Assembly (NCBI GenBank): GCA_964638035.1 | Contig: CAZWXD010000012.1 | Span: 1 to 64,000, forward strand | DNA: 64,000 nt | Origin: JAGGAG01 sp964638035 | Lineage (GTDB): Bacteria; Gemmatimonadota; Gemmatimonadetes; Gemmatimonadales; GWC2-71-9 | Reading direction: 5' to 3' | In this document: piece by piece, positions 1 through 9,080 of the stretch | Layout of the letters: every line of letters begins with the position of its first letter | How positions within the stretch are numbered: the first letter of the stretch is position 1 | Notes under the pieces: generated by a model | Database searches by the model: none | Told to the model about the DNA's origin: nothing | What the model saw: the letters and a program-made list of their open reading frames with translations, nothing else | Made by a program: the position numbers and the translations under genes

Positions 1-17
1 GCAGCCGTCAGTGAGCA

Positions 18-1559
18 ATGACTACCGAACAGAAGGAACCCACCGGCCCTGACCTCGCGGCCGGGGTGGATGCAGGCACGCTCGTGGAAGGCCAGCCGCT
101 GCTGGGGCACGTGAATGGCGAACCAGTCATCCTCGTGCGATGCGACGGTGGGATCCACGCCGTGGGCGGGCAGTGCACCCACTACAGCGGTCCACTGCAC
201 GAAGGGCTCGTGACCGGGTGCAAGGTCCGCTGCCCCTGGCACCACGCCGAGTTCGACCTGAGGACGGGCGAGGCAACGCGCCCGCCGGCACTGAACCCGC
301 TTCCCGTTTACGCTGTGACCGAGCGCGGTGGCCGCGTCGTCGTGGGTGCGCGACAGGATCGCGACCCGCTGGCAGCCGCCGGGCGCACGCCACCTGCTGA
401 TGCGCCCGACTCCATCGTGATCGTGGGAGGCGGTGCCGCCGGGAGTGCCGCCTCGGAGCAGTTGCGCCGGCTGGGTTACACCGGGCCCATCTCCGTCATT
501 GATTCCGTGGCATCGGAGCCGGTGGACCGGCCCAACCTCTCCAAGGACTACCTCGCCGGGCAGGCTTCGGCCGACTGGATCCCGCTCCGCCCGCCGGGCT
601 TCTACCAGGAACATGGCATCGAGCGGGTGCACGACGAGGTCGCGGCAATTGATCGCGCCGCGCGCACCGTGCGCTGCACCAGCGGGCGCACGCGGTCGTA
701 CGGCCGGCTGCTGCTGGCCACGGGAGCGGGCCCGATCGTGCTCGACCTGCCCGGTGCTGACCAGGCCCACGTGCAGGTGCTGCGCACCTTCCAGGACGCG
801 CAGGCAATCGCCGCGCTGGCCGCGAAGGCCCGGCATGCGGTGGTCATCGGCTCCAGCTTCATCGGCATGGAGGTGGCGGCGGCACTCGCCTCCCGGGGCA
901 TCGGGGTGAGCGTGGTGTCGCTGGACCAGGTGCCCTTCGAGCGGACACTCGGCCTGGAGCTGGGCCGGGAGGTCCAGCAGCGGTTCGAGGAGCACGCCGT
1001 TTCGTTCCACCTGGCGCGGAAGCCGGCGCGCATCGGGGAACGGGACGTGACGCTGGACGATGGCACCGTGCTGCCGGCGGACCTGGTGGTGGTCGGTGTG
1101 GGCGTGCGCCCGCGGCTGGGCCTGGCGCGTGAGGCCGGCCTGGCGGTGGAAGGTGGCGTGGTGGTGGATGAGTTCCTGTGCACCAGCGACCCGCACATCT
1201 TCGCCGCCGGCGACATCGCTGCCTGGCCCGACCCGCACTCGGGACAGCGCATCCGGGTGGAGCACTGGGTCGTGGCGCAACGCCAGGGCCAGGTGGCTGC
1301 CCGCAACATGCTGGGCCAGCGCCAACGCTTCGATGCCGTGCCGTTCTTCTGGTCCAACTTCATGGGCATGGAATACGGCATCAACTACGTTGGCCGGTCA
1401 CTCCCGGGCGACCGGGCCGTCCGGGTGCCGGGCGAGGAAGGCGTCACCCGCTTCGAGCAGGATGGCCGGGTGCACGCGGTGGCCACTGTCTGGAACGACA
1501 CTGCGTCGCTCGCGGCCGAACGGGAGATGGAGTCCGCAGTGACCTCACCGAAGCGCTGA
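18..1559 (+). CDS. Rieske-domain FAD/NAD(P)-dependent oxidoreductase (AIF/ferredoxin-reductase-like)
   Basis: 513 aa. The N-terminal Rieske domain has both [2Fe-2S] ligand boxes, CTH at residues 53-55 and CPWH at 72-75, with the usual 16-residue spacing. A flavin reductase domain of the rubredoxin/ferredoxin-NAD reductase type follows: a dinucleotide fold with GGGAAGSAA near residue 138, a second nucleotide-binding fold near 275 (IGSSFIGMEVA) and the late FAD motif FAAGDIA near 400. This order matches AIFM3-like bacterial fusions that pass electrons between NAD(P)H, FAD and a Rieske cluster, probably in the cytosol. No partner oxygenase is adjacent, so the acceptor is unknown. The next gene starts 64 bp downstream on the same strand. 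Confidence 0.9.
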   Translation: MTTEQKEPTGPDLAAGVDAGTLVEGQPLLGHVNGEPVILVRCDGGIHAVGGQCTHYSGPLHEGLVTGCKVRCPWHHAEFDLRTGEATRPPALNPLPVYAVTERGGRVVVGARQDRDPLAAAGRTPPADAPDSIVIVGGGAAGSAASEQLRRLGYTGPISVIDSVASEPVDRPNLSKDYLAGQASADWIPLRPPGFYQEHGIERVHDEVAAIDRAARTVRCTSGRTRSYGRLLLATGAGPIVLDLPGADQAHVQVLRTFQDAQAIAALAAKARHAVVIGSSFIGMEVAAALASRGIGVSVVSLDQVPFERTLGLELGREVQQRFEEHAVSFHLARKPARIGERDVTLDDGTVLPADLVVVGVGVRPRLGLAREAGLAVEGGVVVDEFLCTSDPHIFAAGDIAAWPDPHSGQRIRVEHWVVAQRQGQVAARNMLGQRQRFDAVPFFWSNFMGMEYGINYVGRSLPGDRAVRVPGEEGVTRFEQDGRVHAVATVWNDTASLAAEREMESAVTSPKR

Positions 1560-1623
1560 GGCAGGCCTGGGTACCACAGCTCGCTGCCGGCGATCACCCC
1601 ACACACTACCCCCAAGAGGACCC

Positions 1624-2115
1624 ATGCAGATCAGGGACCTGCTCCTCCAGGAGCTCGAGCGCGAAGTTCCCGCCACCCGCAAGATGCTGGAGCGGGTGCC
1701 GGTGCTGCCCGACTACGCACCACATCCCAAGTCGATGCCGCTGGGGAAGCTGGCCCCGCACGTAGCACAGCTCCCCCTGCTGGGCCTGGCCGTGCTGACG
1801 GCACCAGAACTCGACTTCGCCACGATGAAGCACGAGCCGGTGGCCCTGGAGTCGGGTGCGCAACTGGTGAAGGTGTTCGACGGCCTCGTGGCCCAGGTCA
1901 AGGCCGCGCTCGGCGCGGTGAGCGACAAGGCGTGGGAGGAGCCCTGGAAGCTGTCGTGGGGCGACAAGGTGATCTTCAAGGGCTCGCGCTTCGCTGCGTA
2001 CCGCCAGCTGTTCATGAACCACCTGGTGCACCACCGGGCGCAGGTGGGCACCTACCTGCGGCAGGCAGGGGTGCCGGTGCCGGGAACCTACGGACCGTCG
2101 GCAGACGAGCAGTAG
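1624..2115 (+). CDS. DinB-like (DUF1569-type) four-helix protein
   Basis: 163 aa. The sequence resembles small DinB/YfiT-superfamily proteins, helical bundles that often bind a metal through three histidines. Candidate ligands are histidines in the central region and the C-terminal NHLVHHRAQVGTYLRQ stretch, which is the usual last-helix signature of the family. The start ATG follows a purine-rich AAGAGGACC ribosome-binding site. Family members include thiol transferases and stress proteins, but nothing here gives a substrate. It may be co-transcribed with the upstream Rieske oxidoreductase. Confidence 0.75.
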   Translation: MQIRDLLLQELEREVPATRKMLERVPVLPDYAPHPKSMPLGKLAPHVAQLPLLGLAVLTAPELDFATMKHEPVALESGAQLVKVFDGLVAQVKAALGAVSDKAWEEPWKLSWGDKVIFKGSRFAAYRQLFMNHLVHHRAQVGTYLRQAGVPVPGTYGPSADEQ

Positions 2116-2188
2116 CCGACCCTGCCAGCAGCCGGTCCCGCGACCTTCCGCCGTCCTGCGGCGGCACGAGGGGTTGCGTGATGTATTT

Positions 2189-2200
2189 AGATAGTTATCT
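2189..2200. promoter_or_regulatory. Putative SdpR/ArsR operator palindrome
   Basis: Perfect inverted arms AGATA and TATCT with a 2-bp spacer (AGATAGTTATCT), ending 2 bp before the GTG start of the ArsR-type regulator. The segment 2181-2202 is AT-rich against a strongly GC-rich background. Position and symmetry suit an autorepressor site covering the promoter or ribosome-binding site. This is an inference; the motif is seen, the binding is not. Confidence 0.55.
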
Positions 2201-2202
2201 TA

Positions 2203-2493
2203 GTGTCTGTGATTGACCGCACCTTCAAGGCCCTGGCCGACCCGACCCGCCGCCAGATCCTGGCGCTCCTCCGCCCGCGCGACCTCGTCGCGGGCGACAT
2301 CGCCGCACAATTCGACATGACCTTCGCCTCGGTATCGCACCACCTGCAGGTGCTGCGCGAGGCAGGCCTCGTGCTCTCCCGGCGGGACGGGCAGCACATC
2401 ATCTACTCGCTCAACACCACGGTGGTGCAGGACGCGCTGCAGCACCTGCTGGCACTCGGTGCGACCGCACCGAAGGGGAAAAAGCATGCGTAA
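2203..2493 (+). CDS. sdpR: ArsR-family autorepressor, SdpR-like
   Basis: 96 aa winged-helix protein with GTG start. The N-terminal phrase FKALADPTRRQILALL is the hallmark of the ArsR/SdpR family, and the recognition helix is FASVSHHLQVLREAGLV. No metal-binding cysteine cluster is visible, which points to the SdpR branch rather than a metal sensor. It overlaps the next gene, an SdpI homologue, by 8 bp. In Bacillus, SdpR is sequestered by its membrane partner SdpI when the SdpC toxin is present; the same partnership is likely here, but no toxin gene is in the window. An operator-like palindrome lies directly upstream. Confidence 0.9.
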   Translation: MSVIDRTFKALADPTRRQILALLRPRDLVAGDIAAQFDMTFASVSHHLQVLREAGLVLSRRDGQHIIYSLNTTVVQDALQHLLALGATAPKGKKHA

Positions 2494-3151
2494 GCTCTGG
2501 CCCGGGTTCCTGGCCCTCGGGGCCGTCGTGGTGTTCGGCCTGCTCAACCTGCACCGGCTCCCCGCCGAGTTGCCGACGCACTGGAACATCCGGGGCGAGG
2601 TGGACGGGTGGACCGGGAAGAACCTCGCCGTCGTGCTGCTGCCGGGGATCGGCCTTGCCATCGGCCTGTTGCTCGCCTTCCTGCCCAAGGTGGACCCGCG
2701 CCGCGCCAACTTCCCGCTGCACGAGGATGCCTGGTGGCTGATTGCCAACACGCTCCTGTTGTTCCTGGCCGGCGTGCAGCTGTTCGTGATCGGGAGCGGG
2801 CTCGGTTGGGCAGTCTCCATGGAGCGGGTGATTGGCGTCGGCGTGGGCGGCCTGATGGTGGTCATGGGGAACTACCTCACCCGGGTGCGGCAGAACTGGT
2901 TCCTCGGCATCCGGACGCCATGGACCCTCTCGAGCGAGAAGTCGTGGCGCGAAACCCACCGCCTGGGCGGGTGGCTCTTCGTGGCGGGCGGCCTGTTCAT
3001 CCTCGGGGCCACCCTGGTCACGAGCCGGCTCGCCCCCTGGGCGGTGCTGGTTGGCGTGGGCGTGCCGGCAGTGGTGTCCCTCGTCTACTCCTACCTGGTG
3101 TGGCGCAACGACCCGGAGTCAGGGGGAAAGCCCAGGGGCACCCCGGGCTGA
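2486..3151 (+). CDS. sdpI: SdpI-family integral membrane immunity/signalling protein (DUF1648)
   Basis: 221 aa, about six membrane segments. The N-terminal DUF1648 part carries the LPTHWNIRGEVDGW motif, and the C-terminal SdpI part carries WFLGIRTPWTLSSEKSWRETHR. I chose the ATG at 2486, preceded by GAAGGGG, over an upstream GTG because it overlaps the regulator stop by 8 bp and begins the hydrophobic segment. In Bacillus the homologue confers resistance to the SdpC toxic peptide and titrates SdpR to the membrane. Here the pair may act as an envelope-stress or bacteriocin sensor. Confidence 0.92.
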   Translation: MRKLWPGFLALGAVVVFGLLNLHRLPAELPTHWNIRGEVDGWTGKNLAVVLLPGIGLAIGLLLAFLPKVDPRRANFPLHEDAWWLIANTLLLFLAGVQLFVIGSGLGWAVSMERVIGVGVGGLMVVMGNYLTRVRQNWFLGIRTPWTLSSEKSWRETHRLGGWLFVAGGLFILGATLVTSRLAPWAVLVGVGVPAVVSLVYSYLVWRNDPESGGKPRGTPG

Positions 3152-3296
3152 TTCACCTGTACGCACCGGCTCGCACCCGGCGCGAGCCGGCCGCCCGCGC
3201 GATGCGTCCCCATGGGTCGCACAGCCCATAGCCGGCCCGACCTCCCTCCTGCATTGTTCAGGCTGCACAGCGCCGTCATTCCGGCCACCGATCACC

Positions 3297-3306
3297 GGAG
3301 GTGATC
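3297..3306 (+). promoter_or_regulatory. Extended Shine-Dalgarno that fixes the next start
   Basis: GGAGGTGATC is exactly complementary to the 3' end of 16S rRNA and sits immediately before ATG 3307. A GTG at 3301 lies inside this site and is therefore an unlikely start. Confidence 0.7.
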
Positions 3307-4155
3307 ATGCAGCCCACGCCCACCCAGGCCGTCGTCCGTGGCCACCTTACGGTGTCGGTTCCGAGTGTCGTCACGCTTGTGGTGGTTGCCATCGTCGTGC
3401 ACCGCACCATCGGGTGGAACTGGTATCTCTCCATCCTGGCCGGATCACTGGCCGCGTGGCCTGTGTGGGCGTTCATGGTGCCGCGCTGGCGCGACTGGGT
3501 GGAGGACTCGGGACTCCGGGGCGAGGACGTCCAGGCGCTCGCCGCGAACACGTTGTTGGTGTGGCCGCCGGGCGTGCCGATCAAGCTGGTCGAGTTCAAG
3601 CGGCGGAACGGCACGGTGGGGTGGACACCGCAGGCAGGAGGCACGGCTCCCACCGCTGATGCCCCACGCGGTGCCGAGGCTGACCTGCGCGCCTTCATTG
3701 GCCCGAATGCGGAGTACTACGTCTCACGCTTCTCGCGGGTTGGTATGGATGGACGCGCGCAGTGGCCCGGCTTCAACTGGGCGGCACTGATCTTCGGGTG
3801 GGCGTGGCTCCTGTATCGCAGGATGTACGGGACGTTCTGGGCCACCGTCGGCATCATGATAGTGCTGTCCATGGGCATGGGCGTCGCCATCGCCCTCAGT
3901 GGCCGGCAGGAGCCACCGCCCGGGCTGAGCCAGGCCCCCGGCCTGCTCCTGATGGTCCTGTTGGGGATGTTCGGCAACCGGCTCTATTACCGCCACGCCA
4001 TGCGGAAGCTCGAGCGGGTGAGTGAGTTCAGCACGAACCGGGAGGAAGAGCTGGCCCGTGCCGGCGGCGTGAGCTGGATCGGGCCCGTAGTGCTCTGCTT
4101 GGTCGGCCTGGCGCTCATCCTGGCAGCCGGCAAGGCAGGGATGGCGGCTGGCTGA
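3307..4155 (+). CDS. DUF2628-like membrane protein
   Basis: 282 aa. Two N-terminal membrane segments (about residues 15-60) precede a soluble linker. The second half has the phrase FNWAALIFGWAWLLYRRMYG followed by further hydrophobic segments, the recognisable core of DUF2628 proteins. The function of that family is unknown. The start is set by the extended ribosome-binding site just upstream. The gene is convergent with the phosphodiesterase on the other strand, with a 43-bp gap holding no obvious terminator. Confidence 0.75.
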   Translation: MQPTPTQAVVRGHLTVSVPSVVTLVVVAIVVHRTIGWNWYLSILAGSLAAWPVWAFMVPRWRDWVEDSGLRGEDVQALAANTLLVWPPGVPIKLVEFKRRNGTVGWTPQAGGTAPTADAPRGAEADLRAFIGPNAEYYVSRFSRVGMDGRAQWPGFNWAALIFGWAWLLYRRMYGTFWATVGIMIVLSMGMGVAIALSGRQEPPPGLSQAPGLLLMVLLGMFGNRLYYRHAMRKLERVSEFSTNREEELARAGGVSWIGPVVLCLVGLALILAAGKAGMAAG

Positions 4156-4198
4156 GGCCGGCACCCGCCGTGGTGAGCGGCGATGCGGGCAGTGGGGC

Positions 4199-6070
4199 CT
4201 AGTACCGGAGGAGGCTGTCGGGCTCCGCCACAGGCGCCCGGCCACCCAGCCGGGCCATGGCAAAGAGGACCATGCGCTGGGCCGGGTCCAACGCCTCGTA
4301 CTGCGCCACGACCGCACGCGCCAGGGCGGGGTAGTTGGTGATGATCCCGTCAACGCCGTAGCCAACCAGCCTGACCATCTGCTGCGGGTCGTTGACCGTC
4401 CAGGCGTATACCGGCTTGCCGGCGGCGTGCGCATGGCGGATGAACCGCCGCGTGGCCACACTGGTGGGGACGGCGAGGAAGTCGGCCTCGAGCTTCGAGG
4501 CATCGCCAATGGACCTGGCCAGCAGGAGGCCAGAGGTCCACTCCGGTCGCAGCCGCTTCATCTCCTGCACCATGCTCCGGCTCAAGGACATGGTGACAAC
4601 CTGGTCCTGCATTCCCGCGGCCTCCACCAGCTCCACCACCCGCTCCTCCAGGCGGTCGTCGTGTCCGTAGTCCTTGAGTTCGATGTTGACCTTCGCCTTG
4701 CCGCGCATGAGGTCGAGCGCCTCGGCGAGGGTGGGAAGGCGCTGGTCGGCGAACCTGGGGTCAAAGGAGCTGCCGATATCGATGGCGCGAAGCTCGGCGG
4801 CGGGAGCCTGCCAGATCCGGAGGGGTGAGCGGGCCACCTTCATGAGGTCCACGTCGTGGTTGACCAGCACGACGCCGTCGGCCGACTCCTGCACGTCCAG
4901 CTCCACGTAGTCGGCGCCCTGCTGGCCCGCGAGGCGGAACGCAGCCAGGGTGTTCTCCGGCGCCTCACCCGAGGCGCCCCGATGGGCCATGACGACCACG
5001 TGACGGGGTGCCCAGGTGTCCTTCATCAGGAGGTGGGCCAGCACCATGGTGGCACCCACTGCCAGCACCAGCCCGCCGGCGAGCACCGGCCACGAGGCCT
5101 GGAAGCGAGGGCCCCCGGTGCTGAGGTGGGGCGAGCTGTCACCGATGGCCACGGGGGCAGGGGCACTCTCCGCATAGTGCCGCACGACGAGCTGTGCCAG
5201 CACGCTTGCTGTTGCAATTGCCAGGAAGAGCCCGAGCAGTGTCCACGCCACGAGGAGCAGGCCGGTGAAGAGGAGCATGCGCGCCACGGAACCACCGAAG
5301 AGCGGCGCCGCCCACCGGGCCGCGGGCATGAGCGCGCCGGCCGAGGCCATGCTTGCCACGGCCCAGGTCGCCACGAGGAGCAGCAGCGACACCGCAGCCT
5401 CCTTGCGGCGCCCGGTCATCCGGCGATCGCTCTCGGTGAAGGCCGTCCGCGGCGCCACGCCCTCGAAGGCAACCAGGGGCAGTGCCAGGAGCCAGCTCGC
5501 CACTCGCCGGGCGAGGATGACCGCGAGTGCGCCGAGGATGACGGTGCCCAGGCCCAGGGCGATCCAGAACTCGCGCGGGCGTGCCGCGAGGTAGTAGTTG
5601 ATGTCGTGGGCCCGGAGGAACAACCAGTACACCACACCGAGGAGGGCCGCGAACGGCAGCACGAGGACGACGATGCGGAGCGTGAGCAGCGCGGCCAGGC
5701 GCAGGGTCGGCCAGGCCTTGCTCGCGGCAAAGGTGATCGCATCCCGCTTCCGGACCTGCTGGCCCTGCAGGTTGCCCATCCCGATCGCCATGAACGCCTT
5801 CTGCTCCAGCGCCAGGATGGTGATCGTGATCGCGGCGAAGATGATGAGGCCAAGGGCCCCTGCGGGCGTAGCCAGGAGGAACCGGGCGATGTCCACGTCG
5901 GTGAGTGCGGCGCTCCCGCTGCGCGTGATCACATACCGGGTGAAGAGGCCCACCAGGGGTGAGAGGACCGCCACGCCGATGAGGCGGTAGACCAGGCCGG
6001 TGCCGAGGTACGCACGCCAGTCATGGACAGCATCGCGGAGGGCCTGGATGAACGGGTGCATGGGGGTCAC
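4199..6070 (-). CDS. Membrane-anchored glycerophosphodiester phosphodiesterase
   Basis: 623 aa. Roughly the first 340 residues form a multi-pass domain of the glycerophosphodiesterase-membrane type (about eight hydrophobic segments). The C-terminal catalytic TIM barrel has the GDPD signatures HRGASGEAPENT, ELDVQ, a VNHDVDL general-acid histidine and NIELKD. Such enzymes hydrolyse deacylated phospholipid head-group diesters to glycerol-3-phosphate and an alcohol. The barrel follows the last membrane helix and probably faces the periplasm, though topology is not proven. Its start overlaps the stop of the DUF748 gene by 4 bp, so translation is coupled. A link to lipid or envelope maintenance is inferred. 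Confidence 0.93.
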   Translation of the reverse strand: MTPMHPFIQALRDAVHDWRAYLGTGLVYRLIGVAVLSPLVGLFTRYVITRSGSAALTDVDIARFLLATPAGALGLIIFAAITITILALEQKAFMAIGMGNLQGQQVRKRDAITFAASKAWPTLRLAALLTLRIVVLVLPFAALLGVVYWLFLRAHDINYYLAARPREFWIALGLGTVILGALAVILARRVASWLLALPLVAFEGVAPRTAFTESDRRMTGRRKEAAVSLLLLVATWAVASMASAGALMPAARWAAPLFGGSVARMLLFTGLLLVAWTLLGLFLAIATASVLAQLVVRHYAESAPAPVAIGDSSPHLSTGGPRFQASWPVLAGGLVLAVGATMVLAHLLMKDTWAPRHVVVMAHRGASGEAPENTLAAFRLAGQQGADYVELDVQESADGVVLVNHDVDLMKVARSPLRIWQAPAAELRAIDIGSSFDPRFADQRLPTLAEALDLMRGKAKVNIELKDYGHDDRLEERVVELVEAAGMQDQVVTMSLSRSMVQEMKRLRPEWTSGLLLARSIGDASKLEADFLAVPTSVATRRFIRHAHAAGKPVYAWTVNDPQQMVRLVGYGVDGIITNYPALARAVVAQYEALDPAQRMVLFAMARLGGRAPVAEPDSLLRY

Positions 6071-8997
6071 CTGGCGTCGAGCTTGAGTTCCGATGGCACG
6101 CGGGACGAACCGGCCTTCTTCCTCTTGACGGGAGCGGGATCGGTGGCCGTGACCCGCGCAGCCTCGATCGTCCCGCTCGCCGTCATGGCCGCCACGACGG
6201 CCTGGGACCGGTCCCGGGCGAGCTGCTCAAGCTCGCCGGGACCGACGACCTCCGCCTGCTCGAGCTGTTCCCGGACCGCGGTCCAGAAGGCCGTCTCGTC
6301 CCTCCGGGAACCACGCCGTGTGGTGTCAGCCCGGGCGGCCTCGCGAAAGGTAGTACGGAGGCTGTCGAAGGTCTGCTCGCCGTGGTCGGACGTGTACAGC
6401 CGCTCGAGGATTCGCGCGAGCCGCGAAGTGCTGGTGTCGGCCTGGGCCTTCTTCCCCATGCTGTCGCGCTGCGCGCTGATGCGGTGCTCGAGCTTGAGGG
6501 CGCGGAGGGCACGAGCGTCGGAGATGCTGTCATAGCGCCCCTCGATCGACAGCACGAGCTCCGGCTTCCGCCCCATCTCGGCGGCGAGGGAATCGAGCTT
6601 CTGCCGCTCCGGGGGGATGACATCGGTGTGGCCGGGATCGAAGTCCACCAACTCCACGTCGTCGCCCCCGATTCCCAGCAGCTTGCCGAGGAAGCGGAAC
6701 GGGGCGGTGGCCACCTTGCCGAGCATCTGCTTCACGGCCTGCCAGACCACGCCCTTGTAGCTGAACTGGGGGTCGTCCACCGTTCCCTCGACCGGAACGT
6801 CGAGCTTGATGCGCCCTTCCTTGTCCTTCATCAGGGAGACGGCAAGCTTGACGAGGAACCCGGGTGACTCGCCCCCCTCCACCTTGTCGCCCAGCTTGAG
6901 GTTGGAGGCCACGATACGATGGCCCGCCGTGAGCTGCCGGTCGCGGATGACGTAGTCCATGTCCACGTCGAGCGTGCCACTGGTGATGCTGTACCCTGCA
7001 AAGGTGGCGCTGTAGGGGGTGAGCGACACCATGTTGATGTTGCGGAAGTCGGCCTTGATGTTGGTGGCGGCGTAGGGGTCGTCGAGCCGGAGCGTCCCGT
7101 TGGCCCGGGCAAGGCCATACTCCTCCACCTTGCCCTCGAGTTCGAGGGTGCCCGGCGTGCCGCCGAAGCTGGCGACATCCTTGATGGAGCCCTGGGCCGA
7201 GTCGATCGTGGTCCGGAACGGGATGATGAGGCCCGCATCGGAGAAGTCGATGCGGCCGTCATCGATGACCACCTCGAGCACCTCATAGGGGAAGGGCGGC
7301 TTCGTGGTGTCGGTGGGCATCATGGTGCTGAGTTCCATGAGGTTCACCGTCTTGTCTTTGTTCACCGCGATCCGGGCGAAGGGGCGCTCGAGGGTGACCT
7401 TGCGGATGCGGGCCAGGTCGGGCCCTGCGGTGTAGCGGATGCCCTGGACCCGCATTGCCTGCCACGTGAGGAGGGAGTCGCCGGCGCTGTCGGCCAGGGC
7501 GAAGCGGGTGATGGCCGCCGAGCCATCGAAGGCCATCCGCGGCCGGGTGGCGCGTGCCCTGACCTTTCCGTCCATGGAGGCCACGCCGCTCACCAGGCGC
7601 ACCGTGCTGCCGGGGTCGAGGTACGGCGAGAGGAGCCGGAGGTCGAGGTTCGCGGCCTTCACGGCGAGGTCTGCCGCGAAGGGCGCTCGCGTGGCGGCTC
7701 CCCTGGCGCTGATCGTGGCGCGCTTGTCGATGGTGGCGGCGGCCTCGATGGAGGTGGGCACGGTGGAATCGCTGCCCAGGGGCGAGAGCGTGACATCAAC
7801 CCCGGCGACGTCGTGCCGCGCGGCAGGCCGTGCGACATGGTCCGTGATCGTGGCCGAGCCCTGTGCGAGCGTCAACACCTTGACCGACCACTGCCAGGGC
7901 GGTGGCGCCGTGGGAGCCTCCGGTGCTGTCGGGGTGGAGTCCGCCGCCGTTCGCGTGAGGTACTGCTGCCAGTTGAGGTTCCCATCCGCAAGTCGTTCCG
8001 CCGAGACCCAGGGCTCGACGATCATCATTTTCTCGATCGCTGCCCTCCGTTCCGGCCATTCGACGGTGATCCCCTCCACATCGATGCTGGGCACCTTGAG
8101 CCAGTCGGCCTCGATGCCCGGTGGGCGGACGGCAAGGCCGGTCAGGTGCAGCTCGGCGGCAGGCACCCGGAATGACAGTCCCTGGCCCACGGGCTGGGTC
8201 AGGGCATAGCGAATCGTGGCGGCGCCGGTGCCCTCGGTGAGGCGCATGGGCAGGTGCCGGCGGCCAAGGACCTCGGCGAGCTTCCAGAGGCGGACCCCGG
8301 TGAGCTGGAACGCGCCCTGCAGGTTGAGGGGCTCGATGGTGTTGGTGCCGGTCCACCGAACCTGGGCCCCGCCGCTGAATGACACGGTGAGGACGTGGTC
8401 GCCCTGCTCGTTGGGAAGGGTGGAGAGCCCGTCCACCATGAGCCCCAGGTCGGTGAAGTGCTCCTGGTAGTCGGGATCGGCGGCCTGGTCCACGTAGGTG
8501 ACCTGGCCCTGCTGCACCGACAGGTGCCGCACCTCGACCCGCGGCGGCGGCCGGTGTGTCGTACTGGGAGGTGCTGCCCGGGTGGCGGAATCAGGCTTCA
8601 GGATGTCGGCAATGGCGAGGCTGCCGTTCTCCAGGATGCGCGCCGTGGCCGTGGGACGCACCAGCCGGTACTCGTCGAGCACGAGGGCCCGGCGCAGCAG
8701 CGACGCGGCGGAGACGTTCACCACCATCGTGTCGAAGGTGAGGAGGGGCGTCGAGTCGCGATCCAGCAACTCGAAGCCGATGAGCCGTGTCTCGAAGCGG
8801 AAGGGGTTGTTGCGGACCTTCTGGATGGTGGCTTGACGGTGCAGGTTCAACTGGGCCCGCCGCACCACCTGATGGCCTATGATCCACGGAACCACCAGGA
8901 ATCCCGCGACCGTGTAGAGCGCCAGGCTGCCTGCCGCCACCAGGAGCGGGAGGCGCCAGCGCGGGGGAACAGGGTTGTCCAGCGCAGGGCGCTTCAT
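6067..8997 (-). CDS. DUF748/AsmA-like envelope protein
   Basis: 976 aa. One N-terminal membrane segment (about residues 15-38) is followed by a very long beta-rich body. The central part around the phrase NMVSLTPYSATFAGYSI with DVDMDYVIRDR is typical of DUF748. The C-terminal part (DFDPGHTDVIPPERQKLDSLA) matches the usual DUF748 tail. DUF748 proteins belong to the AsmA/TamB/YdbH group, long groove proteins thought to carry phospholipids across the periplasm. Coupling to a glycerophosphodiesterase fits a lipid role. The last residues (KRKKAGSSRVPSELKLDAR) are basic. No upstream gene shares the operon. Confidence 0.88.
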   Translation of the reverse strand: MKRPALDNPVPPRWRLPLLVAAGSLALYTVAGFLVVPWIIGHQVVRRAQLNLHRQATIQKVRNNPFRFETRLIGFELLDRDSTPLLTFDTMVVNVSAASLLRRALVLDEYRLVRPTATARILENGSLAIADILKPDSATRAAPPSTTHRPPPRVEVRHLSVQQGQVTYVDQAADPDYQEHFTDLGLMVDGLSTLPNEQGDHVLTVSFSGGAQVRWTGTNTIEPLNLQGAFQLTGVRLWKLAEVLGRRHLPMRLTEGTGAATIRYALTQPVGQGLSFRVPAAELHLTGLAVRPPGIEADWLKVPSIDVEGITVEWPERRAAIEKMMIVEPWVSAERLADGNLNWQQYLTRTAADSTPTAPEAPTAPPPWQWSVKVLTLAQGSATITDHVARPAARHDVAGVDVTLSPLGSDSTVPTSIEAAATIDKRATISARGAATRAPFAADLAVKAANLDLRLLSPYLDPGSTVRLVSGVASMDGKVRARATRPRMAFDGSAAITRFALADSAGDSLLTWQAMRVQGIRYTAGPDLARIRKVTLERPFARIAVNKDKTVNLMELSTMMPTDTTKPPFPYEVLEVVIDDGRIDFSDAGLIIPFRTTIDSAQGSIKDVASFGGTPGTLELEGKVEEYGLARANGTLRLDDPYAATNIKADFRNINMVSLTPYSATFAGYSITSGTLDVDMDYVIRDRQLTAGHRIVASNLKLGDKVEGGESPGFLVKLAVSLMKDKEGRIKLDVPVEGTVDDPQFSYKGVVWQAVKQMLGKVATAPFRFLGKLLGIGGDDVELVDFDPGHTDVIPPERQKLDSLAAEMGRKPELVLSIEGRYDSISDARALRALKLEHRISAQRDSMGKKAQADTSTSRLARILERLYTSDHGEQTFDSLRTTFREAARADTTRRGSRRDETAFWTAVREQLEQAEVVGPGELEQLARDRSQAVVAAMTASGTIEAARVTATDPAPVKRKKAGSSRVPSELKLDAR

Positions 8998-9080
8998 GGG
9001 AGGGGCCTGTGAAGGTGATCCCCAGACTTACGCCCCCAGGCCCCGCTTGTCCATGAAACCTTTGGTGAACTCGCGCCGGC

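Noticed and set aside
127..1542. Several long frames overlapping the Rieske oxidoreductase on both strands
   Set aside because: High GC content produces long non-coding frames; none shows family motifs or a ribosome-binding site, while the main frame has complete domains.
4856..5962. A 368-residue plus-strand frame inside the phosphodiesterase gene
   Set aside because: Low-complexity His/Glu/Arg-rich translation typical of an antisense shadow; the minus-strand frame has a full catalytic domain.
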